A DNA stretch of 64,000 nt, taken from NCBI GenBank assembly GCA_014529385.2, contig CM043960.1, positions 28,737,396-28,801,395 on the forward strand. The letters are read 5' to 3'. The notes below the pieces were generated by a model. It was not told the DNA's origin and made no database searches. It saw only the letters and a list, made by a program, of their open reading frames with translations. How positions within the stretch are numbered: position 1 is the stretch's first letter; the number at the start of each line of letters is the position of its first letter. The stretch comes from Adiantum capillus-veneris. Its lineage: Eukaryota; Streptophyta; Polypodiopsida; Polypodiales; Pteridaceae. The position numbers and the translations under genes were made by a program. Positions 52,792 to 63,689 of the stretch are shown in pieces.

Positions 52792-55519
52792 TATGATCCT
52801 TAGATGGTGAGTGACCTAGTGCGTATTTAGAGTGTTCTTTATCAAGATTTTTCTCTCCATTCCACTTACACGCTAGCAGTGAAGTAGCTAGACACGGGGT
52901 TTAGTGCTTGATAGACTCTAGAAGTCGAGAACTTGCTAGAGCTATCCTTGAGAAGTAAAGAGGGTTGTGAGTGAGATAGCAAAAAGCATTTTATTTTTCG
53001 ATTTTCTCTATGCTTTCAGGGTGCTGTACCGTTTTTCGGTTTCGACTTTATTTTGTACCATTTTGTTTGTTTCTGTTTCATGTTTCATTTCAGTACTGAG
53101 GAGTAGGGTAAGTAGAAACTACAACCATCAAATTGGGCTAAAAGATTGAGGAAAAAAGGGTGAAAACCATATTTTGGCCCAAATGACATAACTCTGAAAT
53201 TGTTAGCAGACTCTCTAGAAGCAATCTGAGAAGTTTGGCCAGATTCTGTGGAGAAACATGATCACGATCCATGTACCTCAGAGACCATTTTTTGTGAAAA
53301 GTGACCAGTTATACTGTACATCATTGGGAAACTGCTCTGATCAAGTTTGCTTGAAAGAAAAACTAAAAAATCACTTCAAAATTGGATGTTAGGGCAAAAA
53401 CAACAAAACAGGCATTGCAAACACAAAAGTTGGGTTTTTTCAACTTTTTGGGATCCAAATTCAAAAAGGGGTGAGATTTGGCTTCTACAAAGCATAAAGA
53501 AAAAACATAACAAAATTCATGAAAAAATGTGTCAAACATGGATCGCGATCCATGTATCTTTTTGACATTTGGGGCTAATATTTGACAAGTGCATTCTTGA
53601 TAACTAGTGGAAAAACTTTGCCAGAAGGGACCATGTCAAAAAACTGAAAAAAGTTGGTCAAAATAGCCAAATACAGAAACTAGCCAAAAACTGCAGGGCA
53701 GACATAATACCTCACTTTTGACTAAGTAAAAGTTGGCCAAATTCAAAAAGATTTGAGGAATAGTGTCACCATAACATGGACTACAAGCTCACCAAGTTTC
53801 ATGTCAAAATGTGGTCAAACATGGATTGCGATCCATGTACCTCATGAAAAAAATTTGAAATTCTTTTGGCTTAGATTTGAGTAGTGGATAGCTGACGCAT
53901 AGATAAACGTTTTCCCAAAAGAACCATATGCAAAAAAGTTGCAGAAAGTGGTCAAAAGAGCCAGAAACAGTTCATTGTCAAAATTGCCACAACAAACTGT
54001 AGAATTCAGTTTTGGTTGAGCAAAACTGATCCAAATTCAAAGAGATTTGTGGAGCAAGCTACAAATGTCACAAGCTATCAGCACACCAAAAATTTAGATC
54101 CAAAAGTGATGGAACATGGATCGCGATCCATGTACCCTTGAGAAATTTTTGGACAAAAAATTTTCCAACCTGTAGCAGAGACCATTGTGAACAAAAGTCT
54201 TCAAAGAAATTTTGTCAAAAAAAGTTCAAGGTGAAAACCCTAAAACAGAGCTAAGGATTGACTTTTTCCTGGCCTAAACAAGTCTAAATCACACAAAAAC
54301 CACATAGCTAGCATCAGGAGACCAAGAACAAGCTGTGTGCCAAGTTTCAATACAATCCGACACATAGGTACATGGATCGCGATCCATGTTCCTTTGTCAA
54401 AGATTGATACCAAATTTGTGTCATAGTTAAAGGACACCACAAGGATTTTAGTAATATTTTCAAAAGTGAATTTGGATATCAAAAACCTGTCCAAAAGCCC
54501 CAAACTGCCAAGTACTCTGTGCAAGTGCCATAATTGACCTAACTTTCAATCCACAAGTCCATTTAAAAAAAAATTGATACCATAGGACCTCCTAATCATG
54601 CTGATTCTAATGGTACCAAGAGAAGTCAATTTGGTCTCTAAACATGGATCGCGATCCATGTACCCAAAGTGACAGCTTGAGTTGAAATTTTCCAGATTAG
54701 TAGTGCATACACAAGGAAACATATCCCCAAGTCTAATTTTGAAAAAAATTGAGAAAATTTGGGTCAAAAGGGAGCAAAACAGGTGACAGACTGAAAACCG
54801 TAGTGCAGACCTAGTGTTGGCCATTTGACCTATCAAACCAAGTCCAAATCCAAAAAGATTTGAGATTTAGCTTGTGGACATAGTCATGAACAAACTCCTG
54901 AGAGATCAAGTCCAGATGTGTTGAACATGGATCGCGATCCATGTACCTCAACCTCAGAATTTGCTGAAAATTGGTATATAGCCTACTTATGACCTTGTCT
55001 AAACAGTCAAAATTTGAAAAAAATTGGAGAAAAAAAATGTGACAAGGAACATAGATCGCGATCCATGTACCTTAACATAGTGGGGGTATCTGACTTGATG
55101 ATCTTGTAGACATACTTGAGGACATCCCATATCTCAAGTTTGAGCTAAAAATACCTTCTAAAGACCAAGAAACAAGCCAAAGTTTCTGTTTTCTGGTCCT
55201 GAGATTGTTTTGAGTGCTGTTTCAAGTGCAGTTCACTAAAAGTGCTCTAATTTTTGATAGTAGACAACTCCAAATTGAGTCAGGTATAGCTAGGAAGAAA
55301 GCTTGCGGGCCATAGCACATAGTTTGGTTTTAGAGCTGAATTTTTCTAGGTTTCTTAAATTCAAACTTTTAGGGTACCCCAAGACTAGTTGCCAGAGACC
55401 AAAAAGTCACAAATTTCTGAATTTTGAGAGACCTTACCAAGGGCAAAAAAAGATAAGTTGCACCAAGCCAAAGTGGACTTGTAAGAGACTATCTTGAGAA
55501 TCTTGAGTGAGTTCTAACC
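52792..55519 (+). other. Element C2 leader
   Basis: No convincing gene in 2.7 kb. Contains GGGTAAGTAGAAA (GTAAGT at 53,108) also seen in C1, then a degenerate tandem repeat of about 280 bp carrying one palindrome per unit. A second shared block, CCAAATTCAAAAAGATTTG, precedes several palindromes by about 70-90 bp (53,737, 54,029, 54,844). Confidence 0.75.
53256..55068 (+). repeat. C2 palindrome array, eight copies of ACATGGATCGCGATCCATGT
   Basis: Copies at 53,256 (19 bp, two changes), 53,536 (perfect), 53,819 (one change), 54,114, 54,370, 54,642 and 54,925 (all perfect) and 55,049 (one change). Start-to-start intervals are 280, 283, 295, 256, 272, 283 and 124 bp. The 20-mer equals its own reverse complement and has a TCGCGA core. 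Flanking sequence is strongly diverged between units while the palindrome is not. Confidence 0.95.
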
Positions 55520-58070
55520 ATGATAAATCATCCACCACCAGGGTTTTCTACTCCACTCAAAGACATGAAAAAAGCAAGAAACGCTATAATGCGGACAACA
55601 ATGGGATTGGGAGAATACCTAGAGGATAGGCATCCTCTGACCAACAAACCAAATGTGAGATTCATCAAAGCCAATGAATCCATAAGAGTGCTTACAGATT
55701 ACGCTCATGAGGGCTTGTATAGGTTCACAAATGAAGATCCATACATCTTCTACAAGTGTGTAGAACCCTATGCCAGAGAATTGACCACCCATAAGAACCT
55801 CTATGCCTTCACATATACAAATGCCAATGGAATGCAAGTTTTGATGGTAGATAAGTATGGACATGAGTATAAAATTGTTGATCCAAATGACCTAGAGACA
55901 TATGCGTGCAAGGATACTCCGATCTCTTCTTACTTATAGCCAAATACGATGCCAGAGTACATATCAGAGAGGATTCCACCGGAATTTTCTCCAAGACGAG
56001 AGGATAGAACGAGGGACGTCTTTACAAGAGACCATGAATTGGTTAGATTAGTGACTGAACCACAACGATTAAGACCATATCAATTGGCACAATTTGTCAA
56101 GACAAAGTACAGTGGGTCAGGGGATCCATATGCTCATGTCTCACTCTTCAAACAAGTTTTGAGAGCTGAACAGATTGCAGATTTCCATACTCAGTATGAG
56201 GATTTGGGTTGACGTTGGAAGGAACAACGTTGACGTGGTTCCAATCTCTAAAATAGAGATGATTTTCCAAACATAACACAACTCTTACAACAGTTTTTAG
56301 AGGAGTTCTTGAAAAGGGGAATCAAACATAACACAGTGTCCCAAATCTACGCTTTCAAACATAAAGCGAATGAAAGAGTGAAGGAAGATTTGCTTCGCTT
56401 CAAACAATACATCGAGAGATGTCCTGTGAGAGAGCTACCACAACATGAGAGATTGTCAGTTCTCTTCATAGAGGGCTTGACGAATGAAACTCTAAAAAAG
56501 GACCTACATTTGAAAGGATGCATGGCATTTGAGCAAGTCATGAGAGAAGCTCTATATCTAGTTGACAATTGCAAGGCCTATGGAGAGGTGGCTGAAGATA
56601 CATACAACGCGACTAGTAGTGCCTCATCTCTGAAGAGTGAATCAAAAACAAAGAAGGATGTTCAAACTCCTTGGGAACCAATCATTGATCAAGTGGTTGA
56701 GGAGGTAATTAGAAGAATAAACGAAGGCTACATACAGAACCTAAATGTATGACAATCTCAATTGAGGAGATATAATACTTGTGGAGGGGATCATCCCACT
56801 CCATGGTGTAGCACTCAACCAAAGCTACAACAAATGCTAGGGCAACAACCGCATCTTTTGAACGATGGGAGAGTGATAGTCAACTACAATCAACCAATGC
56901 ATGTGCCACAACCCACGAGAAACCAATACTCCATGGATGCAAATACGCTCATGTTCATAGCCAATCATCAAGAGTATGGTTCAAAGAATATTCTTACAGG
57001 ATAGAAAAACCAGTGGCTAGATCACCAGCTATGAAATAAGAAGGTCCATGCTATGAGTGTGGAGGTGATCACTGGGCACGAAGTTATCCAAACAAGGGTC
57101 TACAAATAGATTATTTTTGTATTTTGTGAATGTTGTGGGATAGACCATCTACGCCAACACTGTGCTAAGAATCCAAACTACAAGGGGAAAGCAACAATGA
57201 GTGTTGTAGGCGTAATGCCTTCTTCAAGTGGATCCGAGGTAGAAGCCGCTATTCCTTTAAACATGATGACTCGAGCTAAAGCTCAAGAAGCTGCTAAAAA
57301 TGCAATCGTTGAGGAGGAACCCACATTGCCTGCTCAACAGAAATCGAGAACATATCGGTGAGAACTTTTGGAAGAAGATCATGGAAAGGCAAACGAGACA
57401 AAATGAAAGCAAAGAGGCTGAAGGAGAAATCTGCTTTGGAAACTAAATTGAATCAAACAAAAGAGCAGCTTAGACAAGAGCAAGAAAGGAACAAAAAAGC
57501 AAAGGGACCTAAAGAGTCAAAGACTAACTCGGGAGGTCCAGTCTTAGTGGAAAAAGCCTTTGAAACTTTAGATGCAGTTTTGAAGGCCTACGAAGCTAGG
57601 CTAAAACCCAACCAAACCCAAGAGGATAGATATCTGACATATCCTCATCCATGGTATGAAAAAGAGAGGTTTCAAATGTACAAGGATCTCATCCAGAAGG
57701 CCCAAGCTCTTATGGAACCAGTTCCAGATGCTCCAAAATGGGCATAATCCACAAAAAAATCCAGGAAATGGAAAGTCGTGGTATTGTAAACAAAGACCAG
57801 GAAGATGCATAGTTTGAGGCAGCTTTAGATACAAGGGAAGTAGCCAATACCACAGATGGGTGGTTTCACAAGTAGTGATGCCTATTCCAGAGGTAGAAGA
57901 ACCGTGGCCACAATCCTTGTGGGAACCAATCAAAAACCAAAACGATGGTAGTGCTACTTTACAGTCAGCACCTATCCCTGAGATAAAGATGCATCACGAT
58001 TTTTTCCCAGGAGATATACGATATTTATATGGGGATGCCGGGTCTATCGCAGTTGAAGAGAGTAAACCAC
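55520..58070 (+). pseudogene. gag: Element C2 gag and gag-pro linker
   Basis: Starts MINHPPPGFSTPLKDMKKAR (55,520-55,939), an N-terminal domain with a DKYGHEYKIVDPNDLETY end. A TAG at 55,937 precedes the capsid-type domain: YSGSGDPYAHVSLFKQVLRA, a frameshift at about 56,210, LTLEGTTLTWFQSL, then 56,309-56,752 (FKQYIERCPVRELPQHERLS, LFIEGLTNETLKKDLHLKGC). Three zinc-knuckle-like motifs follow: CGGDHPTPWC at about 56,775, CYECGGDHWARSYP near 57,050 and CECCGIDHLRQHC near 57,128. A Lys/Glu-rich coiled-coil region (57,358-57,590) leads into the linker at WPQSLWEP ... GSATLQSAPIPEI. Element B interrupts at 58,071. Confidence 0.8.
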
Positions 58071-58075
58071 GCTCT
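58071..58075. repeat. Target duplication GCTCT of element B, left copy
   Basis: GCTCT recurs at 63,690-63,694. Ignoring B and one copy, the C2 frame runs from SKPRS into LKTLPSFIRELE without a stop. The final T may instead be the first base of the LTR, so the exact boundary is uncertain by one to two bases. Confidence 0.75.
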
Positions 58076-58227
58076 ATCAAGACACCGGCAAGGCCGGACT
58101 AGACAAGGCAGGGCCGGGCTAGGTGGTGTGGAACGGGGAGTCCAACTAGGGCAAAGGGCCAAGGGCATGCCTATATAAAGGGTGGCTGGGTGGTGGACTC
58201 TTAGGCTCTAGTCACCCCTGTCTTACA
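58075..58227 (+). repeat. Element B 5' LTR
   Basis: 153 bp; starts TATCAAGACACCGG where the 3' LTR has TGTCAGGACACCGG, and ends TCTTACA. About ten differences from the 3' LTR, including a 4 bp insertion near GGCTGGGTGG. Confidence 0.9.
58172..58179 (+). promoter_or_regulatory. Element B TATA box, 5' LTR
   Basis: TATATAAA about 50 bp before the LTR end; conserved in the 3' LTR at 63,636-63,643. Such a position would leave a very short R-U5. Confidence 0.75.
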
Positions 58228-58228
58228 T

Positions 58229-58240
58229 TGGTATCAGAGC
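58229..58240 (+). promoter_or_regulatory. Element B primer-binding site
   Basis: TGGTATCAGAGC one base after the LTR; initiator-Met tRNA type, as in elements A and the nested copia. Confidence 0.95.
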
Positions 58241-59020
58241 ATGGTCTATTTTGGGCAAGAGGGCGTGGAGCTTTTTGCATGCTCCTCTCTTTGAGGGCGT
58301 GAAGAGCTGCCTGCTAAGGGGGACGATGAAGTCCCACTGTGTGAGAAGCGCCACTTATGCCGGGAGGGAGGCGACCTCAACCTCCGGCATACACTGTGTG
58401 GCTTAGCCCGACGGATGCATGCTGAGGAGGGGAGGATTTTTTGTCACAGTGGTGACACCCAACAAGCAACGCAGTGGAGCCTCTCTCTCTCCCTCACCCT
58501 CGCGGCACTGCCGTGGTCGCCATAGCTGAGTGCAGGGGTTTTTTTTCACACACAAGGCGCCCAAAGGCCTTTGGCCTTGGGCAATTCATCAAAAAATCTC
58601 AAGCTAGGGTGCGTGCCCACCCGGGCACACACTCCATACCCAAGCTAGGGTGTTCGAAGGTTGTCAGCAGAGATCCGACACAAGCATAGGCAAAGGGCCA
58701 CCGAGTTCTAGGCAAACTATCCGAATTACAGAAATTGCAGAAGTTGATAGAAGTTAAATTTTGACGGAGTTGAAGTTTCGGAAGAATATCTATTGCAATT
58801 TCTTCCTTTGAGAAGATTCAGTTGTCAGCGACGTTTCAAGCAGTACAATTTTTTGTCGGCATCGTCAAGCATAGTTGATTCTACTATCAAGAGCTTGCGG
58901 AGTTCCATATACGGTGGACTACTATCGATTTTGAAAAAGTTAGCACGGCTACTCTACTTTGCGAGTACTCCCAATATCAGGTATATTTTTTGAGTACTTC
59001 TTTCACCGCACTGTGTAGCC
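58241..59020 (+). other. Element B leader
   Basis: 780 bp of non-coding sequence, G/C-rich at first. A 71-codon frame at 58,474-58,689 has no recognised domain. Confidence 0.6.
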
Positions 59021-60140
59021 ATGGATTCAGATATCAATATGACATTCGATTTCGAGCAAAGTACTCCTCATCCTACCAATGATGGCCCGCGGCTGGATCC
59101 TCTCAAGGAGAGTAATCATGACGCTATGGCAGGAGAAGATACTTATGAGTTGCTCGATATTCAAGAATTTCGTGCATTTCAGACACGCATGACAGTCATA
59201 GATGAAAATTTTAAAGCTTTAAATGAAAATGTTACTAAACTTTCCACATTAGTAATTCAATTAAGCATTAGCAGTCTAAGAGTCTTGCTGACACCCACAT
59301 GCATGAGCACATTGGCACACAAGGGCAAGGCCCAATTAATGATACGTTGCATACTCTCACTGCCAAAGAGGTGGATGACTTGTTAAAGAACTTTAAACCA
59401 CCAGTCTTTAAGGGCGAAGATCGAGACCGCAATAAGGATGCAGTGAACATCTTTCTCAGCAAATGGGATGGAATTCACGCCTTAAGGCGTACTTCGGATG
59501 CAGTCACAGCTCTACAGACGAGCTTAACTCTGGAAGGCAAGGCCTACAAATGGTGGATGTCTCTCAAGGAGAAGAACATCATACCACAGAGTTGGGTAGC
59601 CTTTGAATCAATGTTTAGCAATGAATTTGTACCTACTAATGAGGCCAATCAGAATTGGACGGCTTGGGACACATGTTCCATGCGCCAATACCCATCACTC
59701 CTTGAATATATCTCTCACTATCGGGACGTTATCCTCAAGTTGGAAGGCTTGGATACCTTTCAACAAGTATGAGGGTTCATACGAGGTCTGAAAGCTGAGC
59801 TTAAGAAGTATGTGAAGGCCCAAGACCCTAAAACACTTGAGGAAGCCATAGTGAAAGCACATATTCATGATGACCCTGATAAGAAGAAATTACATAATAG
59901 TAATGTGCCTACTAGTATACATGGTAATACACGCACACAGTATGGGCACAATAAAAGAAAATTTCTAGTTTCAAATTCAGATGCATCTAAAAAACCCAAG
60001 GGGTCCAGGGGTCCTCTTTCTCCTGAGGATTTTGATAAAGCCAAGAAAGAGAAGTTATGTTTTCGATGTTTAGAAAGAGGTCATGGCAAAAAAAGGACTG
60101 TCCCAAGGGGAAATCTGCTGCTTAGGGGAAGGAGAAAGTA
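59021..60140 (+). pseudogene. gag: Element B gag
   Basis: Starts MDSDINMTFDFEQSTPHPTN. After a frame change near 59,300 it continues EVDDLLKNFKPPVFKGEDRD, then AVTALQTSLTLEGKAYKWWM, FESMFSNEFVPTNEANQNW and YISHYRDVILKLEGLDTF, the capsid-type part. A TGA at 59,770 is followed in frame by GFIRGLKAELKKYVKAQDPK. One zinc knuckle, CFRCLERGHGKK near 60,059, is broken by an extra base in an A-run at about 60,090, which removes its final cysteine from the frame. Confidence 0.85.
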
Positions 60141-60719
60141 GTGCACACGGTGCAACTACTACCTCTTGAGTCTTCCTTGAAATTCTCCACAGTGGAAGTA
60201 ACACACACTGAGGTGGTGCATGAATGCTGTCTCATAGCTTCCATGTGGCAACAAACCTTTGGACCACATGAGTTAGTACGTATGCAGGGATATCTGCAAG
60301 GGCACAAGGTGCGCATCTTGGTAGATGATGGTGCTACTCACAATTTCATCAATTATGGATTGGTGAAAAAGCTCAAATTGCCTCAAACTCCAAGTACCCA
60401 CCGCTACAAGGTAGTAATGATGAATGGACATGATACTGAAATATGGGATACTCAATGCTGAGCTGTTTCATTGGAAGTACAAGGGTACTCTACTTGTTTG
60501 GATTTTCAGGTTATGAACATGGAAAGGGCTGATGTGGTTCTTGGTAGGGAATGGTTGCATAGCCTAGGACCATCACTGAAGCGTAGCTATGAGCACAACA
60601 GCTTGATTTTTGAATCCCATGGCGCACATGTGCTGTTGTTAGGAGAAAAGGCTATACCTTCATCACCACTGATTTGTACCGCTTCAAGCTTATGCAGCTC
60701 GTTTCTGATAATGAAATAG
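60141..60719 (+). pseudogene. pol: Element B protease
   Basis: HKVRILVDDGATHNFINYGL at about 60,304 aligns with the retropepsin active site; D-D-G-A replaces the usual D-S/T-G-A. MERADVVLGREWLHSLG at about 60,520 is the second conserved strand. A TGA at 60,459 after WDTQC breaks the frame, where Trp is likely to have been encoded. Confidence 0.8.
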
Positions 60720-60730
60720 ATTAGGTTTTC

Positions 60731-61545
60731 TTGTGTTACTCACTGTCTCATTTTCTTTCTAACATTGAGTCTGTTGAAGATTCCTCAACGCCGCATGCTT
60801 CTCTCTCCTCTATTCCACCAATTGCTAATTCTAAACAAGCAAATGTTGCTAGTCAATTACAAAAATTATTAAAGGAATTCCAAGATGTATTTCCTAATGA
60901 TTTTCCATCAGGATCACCGCCGACACGATCAATACAACATAGCATTGACGTGGCTATAGGCTGTAAACCTGTTAGTAAACCACCTTACTGTATGAGTTAC
61001 TTAGAGGCTGCTGAGGTGGAACGTCAGCTTGTTGACTACCTTAGCAGAGGGTTTATACAACCTAGTTCTTCACGATGGGCTTCGCTTATCCTTTTAGTGA
61101 AGAAAAAGGACTGCAGTATGTGCATGTGCGTAGACTACCAAGCCTTAAATAGGGTTACGCCTAAGACTGCATTCCGAACACGGTTTGGAAACTTTTTTCC
61201 TCGATGACATCCTAGTCTATAGTGTTTCTAAAGAAGAGCACTTACAACATCTCAGGTAGGTGTTTGAGTTGTGTACAAACAAGTTATATGCCAACGAATC
61301 TAAATGTGATTTTCTAAAAGATGAAAGGGCATGTTATTTCAGCTCATGGTCTATACATGGATCAATCCAAATTGGATACCATCAAAAAATGGCCTCCTCC
61401 TAATAATCTGGAAGAATTACAAATATTTTTAGGATTTGTAGGTTTTTACCGAAGGTTCGTTAAAAACTATGCTCAAATTTTTGTTCCTATGACGGATCAA
61501 CTTAAAGGCAAAGGAAAAGCTTTCCAGTGGGGATATGCTCAATAG
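60731..61545 (+). pseudogene. pol: Element B reverse transcriptase with two internal deletions
   Basis: N-terminal blocks: FQDVFPNDFPSGSPPTRSIQ, FIQPSSSRWASLILLVKKKD, CVDYQALNRVT. The sequence then jumps to KTAFRTRFG, losing about 45 residues that normally hold F-P-I-P to G-Y-H-Q-I-R, and jumps again to FLDDILVYS, losing about 40 residues that normally hold V-M-P-F-G-L-T-N-A-P. The x-x-D-D box survives but the first catalytic Asp region is gone. Downstream: GHVISAHGLYMDQSKLDTIK and FLGFVGFYRRFVKNYAQI. Compare element A, in which all these blocks are present. Confidence 0.9.
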
Positions 61546-61970
61546 CACAGTTTTGATACGCTCAAGGACGCATTAGCTACAACTCCTATACTGGCTATTG
61601 TAGATTCTTTGAAACCATTTGTTTTGGAAACGTATGCCAGTGATCGTGCTATTGGAGCAGTCCTGTTACAAGACGGACGGCCGATTGCATTTGAAAGTAA
61701 GAAGCTTGATGGAGCTCAATAGAACTAATCTACTTATGAACGCGAATTCTATGCAATAGTGTCTGCCTTAAAGACATGGCCGCATTATCTATATGGTGCT
61801 CAGTTCGAGATTGTGTTTGACCATGAAAGCATTAAATGGTTTACACAACAAACAGATTTAAAGGGTCGAAAAGCCAGGTGGGTTGAGATCCTTCAGGAAT
61901 ATGACGCCAAGCTAAGGTATCGCAAAGGCCGATACAATGTAGTGGCAGACGCTCTAAGTAGAATGCCAGA
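61546..61970 (+). pseudogene. pol: Element B RNase H, catalytic Asp lost
   Basis: [20 protein letters not shown] at about 61,610 has Tyr where the first catalytic Asp of the D-A-S motif belongs. Then [13 protein letters not shown], a TAG and a TAA-like break near 61,721-61,730, YEREFYAIVSALKTWPHYLY (Glu), VFDHESIKWFTQQTDL and YNVVADALSRMPE. The frame from 61,759 is continuous with the integrase. Confidence 0.85.
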
Positions 61971-63411
61971 GATCAATTCGCTCTTGTTCACGGAACTTCG
62001 TAGTGAATTTTTAGATTCTCTCAAGGGCAAATATGAGCATGATGAAGCATATTCCAAAGTGTGGAGCCATGTTCAAAAGAAGGATCCTTCTCACTCCAGT
62101 GATGGTAGTGTACAATTAACCTCCACACCCAGTTCTCCTTTATCAAGTGATGAACTACAGCGACGGAAGAATTTTACCGTCAACAATGGGTATCTACTCC
62201 ACAAGGGGAGAGTTTGTGTGCCAACGGACACGGACATTCGATGCCAAATTCTTTATGAATTTCATGATAATCCAAGTGCAGGGCACCCGGGGATTAGAAA
62301 ACCTTATGCACTCGTACGACGGCAGTTTTACTGGCGAGGTATACATGGCTTTGTTCAAGCTTATGTCTTGCACTGCCAAAAATGTCAAGTTAACAAGGCA
62401 GAGCGCATGAAAGCAGGAGGACTCTTACATCCTTTGGAGATTCCCAATGGAAAATGGGAAAGTATCTCTATGGATTTTATTGTAGGTTTACCAACCACTA
62501 TACGAGTTCATGACTCAGTATGGGTGGTCGTAGACAGGTTGACTAAACTATGTAAGTTTATTTCGACCAAATCAACGGTTAAGACACCAGAACTAGCCAA
62601 GTTATTTGTGGACAATCTATACAAATTGTATGGTTTGCCAAGTAACATTGTTAGTGACCGTGATTCCAAGTTTAACAGCCACTTTTGGAGAGCTGTATTT
62701 AAACGATTGGATACACAACTAAACCTTAGTACAGCTAATCATCCAGAAATGAATGGTCAAACAGAACGGGTTAACCAGGTGCTAGAGGATATGCTAAGAG
62801 CATACGTCAGCAAAAAAAATTCAGACTGGGAAGAATACTTACCTATTCTCGAGTTTTCCTACAACAGTGCTAAGCATGCCACAACAGGTTTTAGTCCTTT
62901 CATGCTAATGTACGGGTTTCAACCTAGGTCACCAGTTACGGTGGGGTTGGCAACCGAAAAACTCCAACAGGTTAAGGATTTTCTCCAAGACCATATGGAT
63001 ATGCTGAAACTTTCTCGCCAGAATGTCCGGCAAGCACAGGATCGGTATAAGAAATACGCTGATGAGAAACGTCAACAAGTTACCTTCAAAGAAGGGGAGG
63101 AAGTATTTTTACGTGTGCCAGAACATTCAGAAAGTTTGAAAATTGGACCGATGCCTAAATTATCTCCCCGATATTGTGGGCCTTTCAAAATACTCAAGCG
63201 AGTAGGTGATCATGCCTACAAACTATTACTACCTTCACATTCTCGTATTCATCCGGTGTTTCATGTAAGCTGTCTACGAGAGCGGTTACATGGGGACGAC
63301 AATGTCATTGACCAACAGGTTTTGGTTGATTACATTGAACCTCCTACCTTACCGCATGAACTTGAACGTGTTCTTGATTATCCTGAGTTGCATACACGTC
63401 ATCACGTATGA
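61759..63411 (+). CDS. pol: Element B RNase H tail and integrase
   Basis: 550 codons open. RNase H end to about residue 72. Integrase zinc module HDNPSAGHPGIRKPYALVRR ... HCQKC about residues 168-212. Catalytic core: SMDFIVGLPTT (Asp near residue 238), NIVSDRDSKFNSHF (Asp near 299), MNGQTERVNQVLEDM (Glu near 336), all present. C-terminal domain: LSPRYCGPFKILKRVGDHAY and HPVFHVSCLRERL. It ends ERVLDYPELHTRHHV then TGA, at the start of the chromodomain. This is the best preserved piece of element B. Confidence 0.95.
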   Translation: MSALKTWPHYLYGAQFEIVFDHESIKWFTQQTDLKGRKARWVEILQEYDAKLRYRKGRYNVVADALSRMPEINSLLFTELRSEFLDSLKGKYEHDEAYSKVWSHVQKKDPSHSSDGSVQLTSTPSSPLSSDELQRRKNFTVNNGYLLHKGRVCVPTDTDIRCQILYEFHDNPSAGHPGIRKPYALVRRQFYWRGIHGFVQAYVLHCQKCQVNKAERMKAGGLLHPLEIPNGKWESISMDFIVGLPTTIRVHDSVWVVVDRLTKLCKFISTKSTVKTPELAKLFVDNLYKLYGLPSNIVSDRDSKFNSHFWRAVFKRLDTQLNLSTANHPEMNGQTERVNQVLEDMLRAYVSKKNSDWEEYLPILEFSYNSAKHATTGFSPFMLMYGFQPRSPVTVGLATEKLQQVKDFLQDHMDMLKLSRQNVRQAQDRYKKYADEKRQQVTFKEGEEVFLRVPEHSESLKIGPMPKLSPRYCGPFKILKRVGDHAYKLLLPSHSRIHPVFHVSCLRERLHGDDNVIDQQVLVDYIEPPTLPHELERVLDYPELHTRHHV

Positions 63412-63524
63412 CAACAAGCCTTATCAAGAGGAAAGACCAACCTGAAGAAGGTGCCACTTGAGGAAACATTAGTGTTCTTAAGAATAATTTTCCCACTTTT
63501 GTTTTCAAGGACAAAAACTCTTCT
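63380..63524 (+). pseudogene. Element B chromodomain remnant
   Basis: After the TGA at 63,409, another frame gives DQPEEGAT then TGA (where Trp is usual), GNISVLKNNFPTFVFKDKNS and a stop. This matches the C-terminal half of plant chromovirus chromodomains. At least one frameshift and one nonsense change separate it from integrase. Confidence 0.75.
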
Positions 63525-63538
63525 TAAAGGGGGAGTAA
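63525..63538 (+). promoter_or_regulatory. Element B polypurine tract
   Basis: AAAGGGGGAGTAA directly before TGTCAGG. Confidence 0.85.
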
Positions 63539-63687
63539 TGTCAGGACACCGGTAAGGCCGGACTAGACAAGGCACGGTCGGGCTAGGCGGTGTGGAACGG
63601 GGAGTCCAACTAGGGCAAAGGGCCAAGGGCATGCCTATATAAAGGGTGGTTGGTGAACTCTCAGGCTCTAGTCACCCCTGTCTTACA
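63539..63687 (+). repeat. Element B 3' LTR
   Basis: 149 bp, TGTCAGGACACC ... TCTTACA, TATATAAA at 63,636-63,643. Confidence 0.95.
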
Positions 63688-63689
63688 TT

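Larger units (their letters stand above)
58075..63689 (+). mobile_element. Element B: chromodomain-type Ty3/gypsy with very short LTRs, RT-deleted
   Basis: LTRs of about 150 bp, unusually short beside the 1.8 kb LTRs of element A, flank a 5.3 kb interior with gag, protease, RT, RNase H, integrase and a chromodomain remnant. Initiator-Met-type primer-binding site, TATATAAA in both LTRs and a polypurine tract before the 3' LTR are present. RT has lost two internal segments and RNase H its first Asp, so the copy cannot be autonomous. Confidence 0.9.

Noticed and set aside
53256-55068. CRISPR array
   Set aside because: The repeated 20-mer is palindromic and regularly spaced, but the intervals are about 280 bp, the intervening sequences are related to each other, no cas genes are present, and the context is a plant retrotransposon leader.
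37400-58240. tRNA genes at TGGTATCAGAGC sites
   Set aside because: These are 12-base primer-binding sites next to LTRs; no cloverleaf-forming sequence surrounds them.
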